Positions 60,909-64,000 of a stretch of 64,000 nucleotides of DNA are shown piece after piece; position 1 is the first letter of the stretch, and each line of letters begins with the position of its first letter. The stretch comes from Eucalyptus grandis (taxonomy: Eukaryota > Streptophyta > Magnoliopsida > Myrtales > Myrtaceae): NCBI RefSeq assembly GCF_016545825.1, contig NC_052621.1, positions 13,664,199-13,728,198 of the forward strand, read 5' to 3'. A program made the position numbers and the translations under genes. The notes beneath the pieces are model-generated. The model was not told the DNA's origin. It did no database searches and worked only from the letters and a program-made list of their open reading frames with translations.

Positions 60909-62960
60909 CTAGGGTCGGACTATTTGGAAATGTTCGCTTAAGCCAAAATGTACCATCAATAGCCAAACCAGGGTGACGAGTTCTCCTCCTGTGCTAAGTT
61001 GTTGAGCATGCATATCCGGTCGGCAATGGATCGCGGCATACGCCAGCAATTCCACCCACACTTCGCTCACGATCACCCATTTAGTCTCCCCATATTTCCT
61101 CAACTCTTTAGCGAGAATACCCGCATCAAAAAGCACAGACTTGATTCCATCTCCTTTCACATCAGCTGACCTCGCTTCTGGTTTAACAGAAAGAAGAATT
61201 TTGCAGGCATTTTCCGTCATTTTGTTCGCTTCACTCTTATCAAAGATATCTTCACGATTATCACTGAAGTACTTGTCCGTCTCTGCGCAAGTGTATCGAA
61301 ACCTTATTTTGCCAAACCCAGCCACTGCAGACATCATAACAGGTTGTTTGATCATAAGATGAAGCATATAATCCGATAAGACCTTACTATTGACACGATG
61401 ATTCCTAGTTTCATCATTGTCCAGGTCGGTACTTTCATCAGTGTCGGTATTGTAACAGAGCTCTGTGGCAACATGCCATAGCAAAAGGCTCTCATCATAA
61501 TCAACATCACGGATGAATGGAAGCAACTCTTCACAAATTTGCTGTGTTTTAGAATGCTCCAGAGCCCATTGACCTCGAGCAGCACGTATCTCCCTTATGC
61601 TTTCCAAATCATTTGCATAGGATAACTTACGTTTCATCTCATTAAAAATCAGTTCACCTAATTTGTCGCTGTATGGTTCCACCCATCCAGGCTTCGAGTC
61701 CTTCAGAAATTTCCCCAGAGGGATGAGATCAAGGGGTTTCTCAATCCATTCTGGCCACTTTCTTAGCCGAGAATCTATCAAATTGTACTGGAAGATAGAT
61801 TTAGACCATCTAGCATGGAGAATATGCAATGCAAATGATGAACCTTCAGATCTGAATTTGAGGAGGAACTCAATGAAGCTGCTTCCTATAGACAAACATC
61901 TGCGATGTTCCTCACATATCCCTAAATGAGCAATAGTCCAGTCAGAGCAAATGAGCATAATAAGAGCTACAAATTCCAGGCCAACAGCTCCGAGGAGCAA
62001 GGTGTATGTAATCAGTATATCATATTCGTCAAAGTCATGCTTGTTCAGGACATAGAAAAGTGCAAAAGCAGTAATGATGGAACCAATTGAGATAGTACGG
62101 GAAAGAAATCCTATTGGATAGTAAACCACAAGAGCCTTGGTATAAAGGACGTCATAAAAGTAGTTGAGCTCAGCCTCAATGATCCGAAAAGCATCCTTCG
62201 CGGTTCTCCACCTGAAAAATTCCCTGCTTCGGTTACGTTCATGGAAGTTGAAGGGGAGATCTACAAGGACGCCTATGAAGTATAAGGAGTAAAAACATGC
62301 AGCTTTTATCACTTCTCTGTCGTCCAATTTGGTTTTATCTTCCGCTCCAACATCTTGGGATTCGATATCGGGCTCCGGCATCATCTCCATTGAAGAACGG
62401 ATATTCAGCCTAGCATCAATCGACGTAAGCAAGAAGTCACGGAGTTTACTGAAGCTTGCAATATACAGAGCGCGTATTCTCTCTATGTACTTTGTGGTTC
62501 CACCAATAAACATGAGGATGGTTGGGACAATCAACTTGTTACTGGGCAGCGATTGATAAAATACATAGCCTGCAGCAACTAATTGGAACAAGAGATTAAG
62601 CAAGTGCCTACGCCACAGCTCATTGTCCTCGAGCGCGAAAGCGGTTATGGTGTCAGGTCCTCCGAGGTGTAGCAGAAGAAATGGAGCCCAAAATGCCATA
62701 AGGTCACCATATGCATCAGCCTTGGATTCTGAAGGGCCACCAGTGAATTGGGCTTCGGAAATGAGTCCAAGGGCATAGTCAGCGACCAAGTTAGCAACCA
62801 AGTAAGCTGACCAGGTGAGCCTCACGATCCACCTTTTTGAACACCTCTTGCGAAAGGGTGCGAAAAATATGAGAAAGACTTGCAGAGATAAGCTCGTAAG
62901 GATCGGCCCCCGCAGATTGAGTTTCATCCATAAATTCTTGGCTTCTGCAAGAATTTTCAT
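60909..62960 (-). CDS. DUF4220/DUF594 membrane protein
   Basis: An intronless frame of 683 residues, the usual size and structure for this plant-specific family. The N-terminal DUF4220 region begins MKILAEAKNLWMKLNLRGPI with LSLQVFLIFFAPFRKR, a first membrane segment. It continues with LVANLVADYALGLIS and FWAPFLLLHLGGPDTITAFA (family hallmark), followed by YVFYQSLPSNKLIVPTILMF. Further hydrophobic segments lie around residues 275-345 (FLSRTISIGSIITAFALFYV, LGAVGLEFVALIML). The C-terminal DUF594 signature is LLLWHVATELCYNTD (about residues 495-510) and SKVLSDYMLHLMIKQP. An ESIREIRAARGQWAL block precedes it. Function is not established for the family; plasma-membrane or endomembrane location is inferred from the segments. 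Members often occur in tandem clusters, and the right neighbour lies outside the window. Confidence 0.92.
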   Translation of the reverse strand: MKILAEAKNLWMKLNLRGPILTSLSLQVFLIFFAPFRKRCSKRWIVRLTWSAYLVANLVADYALGLISEAQFTGGPSESKADAYGDLMAFWAPFLLLHLGGPDTITAFALEDNELWRRHLLNLLFQLVAAGYVFYQSLPSNKLIVPTILMFIGGTTKYIERIRALYIASFSKLRDFLLTSIDARLNIRSSMEMMPEPDIESQDVGAEDKTKLDDREVIKAACFYSLYFIGVLVDLPFNFHERNRSREFFRWRTAKDAFRIIEAELNYFYDVLYTKALVVYYPIGFLSRTISIGSIITAFALFYVLNKHDFDEYDILITYTLLLGAVGLEFVALIMLICSDWTIAHLGICEEHRRCLSIGSSFIEFLLKFRSEGSSFALHILHARWSKSIFQYNLIDSRLRKWPEWIEKPLDLIPLGKFLKDSKPGWVEPYSDKLGELIFNEMKRKLSYANDLESIREIRAARGQWALEHSKTQQICEELLPFIRDVDYDESLLLWHVATELCYNTDTDESTDLDNDETRNHRVNSKVLSDYMLHLMIKQPVMMSAVAGFGKIRFRYTCAETDKYFSDNREDIFDKSEANKMTENACKILLSVKPEARSADVKGDGIKSVLFDAGILAKELRKYGETKWVIVSEVWVELLAYAAIHCRPDMHAQQLSTGGELVTLVWLLMVHFGLSEHFQIVRP

Positions 62961-63448
62961 ATTGCCAATTTTATTCTCACTCTCTCACCAGATCCTGGAA
63001 GGAAATCTTTTAGACAGCATGAGTATCACGGTAAGGCAACAATAATAGATATGCAAACTGGAAAACACGATAACAGAATAGGTGACCATGGAATGCATAG
63101 AGTCGATCATACCTTGAAATTTATTTAAGATCAGATAGGAATGGACATCCTGCTTCAGGCAACCGAGTGTCAAGCAATGCGTAGCTATAAAGGAGTTAGA
63201 AGTGACAGGACTTGGGCTGAGGTCAGTAGTAAGAGCAGAACTGGATTCAGAGAGAAGCTGGCGGAGTGCAAATAAAACTAAGAGAATGAAAAGCAGAGCG
63301 CTTTTGACTGTTGTTCATGATGGACATTCTATCCTTTATCTCACTTCAGCCTTTTTTTATTTCTCTTTAACCACTCTTCTCATTAAAGCATGGTCATCCC
63401 ACCTGTCACTGTTCCGCGTCCCTCAGGAGAAGACGTACCAGTTTGAAG

Positions 63449-63495
<47 letters not shown>

Positions 63496-64000
63496 TTCTT
63501 TTGTCATCTGGTGCTTCTTGTGTACGAGCTTAACACTGTTTGTTTCCAATTTTAGCTTTAGCCTCATTCACATTTCTCTCTTTTTCATTGTCTTGCAGGT
63601 TCTCATCGTCCTGACAAAGAAGAAGAAAAACGAAACCCAAGACTAACAACAAACAAGAGACTTCACAAGCACAACTACAATTCAGGCATTGACAACTAAT
63701 TATCCTAAGGCATCACACAGTTAACAGAGTTCAGAACATCATCCAAGCTCGATGTAGTAGCTTCATTCCTTTGCGAGAATGTGCAACTCAATCGCATCAA
63801 AGCAAATTGGACACTAGTTCAGAACTTCAGATGGCAAACAACCAGAATACCAAACCAAAGCAAAAACTCAATGCAATGCAAATCCAGTCCCTAACCTTTA
63901 AAACTAATTCTGATCAACAACAAAAATAAATTTGAAAAATCACGATGAACACTGTTTCCGCGTGATGCCGACCCTAGAATTTGAGGCTTCCAAGAACACT
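62961..64000. other. Upstream region of the DUF4220 gene, right window edge
   Basis: Probable 5' leader of the minus-strand gene near 62961-63180, then intergenic DNA including a (GA)n run. No other gene seen to the window end. Confidence 0.45.
63451..63493. repeat. (GA)n microsatellite
   Basis: About 21 uninterrupted GA dinucleotides, upstream of the minus-strand DUF4220 gene. Confidence 0.95.

Overview
The window is nuclear DNA from a flowering plant, most likely a eudicot. Genes have GT-AG introns and plant-specific families (IQD, OBERON, ERD15, DUF4220, plastid TAB2). The spacers are AT-rich and full of plant LTR retrotransposons, a MITE and a hAT element. I cannot name the species from sequence alone.

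Left third (1-23.4 kb), a repeat-rich accessory region. It opens with the 3' part of a decayed Ty1/copia element (1-3118) whose LTR is inserted in an exon of a purple acid phosphatase (PAP27-like) gene. The 3' exons of that PAP copy (3119-4989) are all still open. The PAP segment occurs three times: copy A; a short fragment B (about 5.8-7.4 kb, with a LINE fragment and a long-inverted-repeat MITE); and a dead copy C (about 15.7-23.4 kb, with a complete two-LTR element and a solo LTR). Between B and C lies an array of about 1.15-1.18 kb units (8.3-15.0 kb). These are truncated class III peroxidase pseudogenes on the minus strand, each running directly into the next. The LTR element in copy C carries almost a whole tRNA-Asp(GTC) sequence at its primer-binding site.

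Middle (23.4-39.3 kb). ERD15 (two exons, PAM2 motif) comes first, then a 3'-truncated Ty1/copia element on the minus strand, an IQ-domain calmodulin-binding protein (five exons), the N-alpha-acetyltransferase catalytic subunit NAA10 with a histidine-rich tail, and one unidentified 172-residue ORF.

Right (39.3-64 kb), gene-dense. An OBERON4/TITANIA2-like PHD protein lies on the minus strand, with an apparent one-base frameshift in its last exon. It is followed by a small predicted plastid membrane protein, and by the plastid TAB2 RNA-binding protein (minus) facing a tRNA-dihydrouridine synthase (plus, 12 exons) across a promoter with GGCCCA motifs. A 3.2 kb hAT-type element follows, with a perfect 8-bp target duplication and GC-rich gene-like internal DNA, and then an intronless DUF4220/DUF594 membrane protein (minus). 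The genes look like independent housekeeping or regulatory loci rather than one pathway. The unusual biology is in the repeats: the peroxidase array, the extended tRNA primer-binding site and the gene-carrying hAT element. Exon coordinates were derived by hand from splice-site consensus and reading-frame continuity, without transcript evidence.
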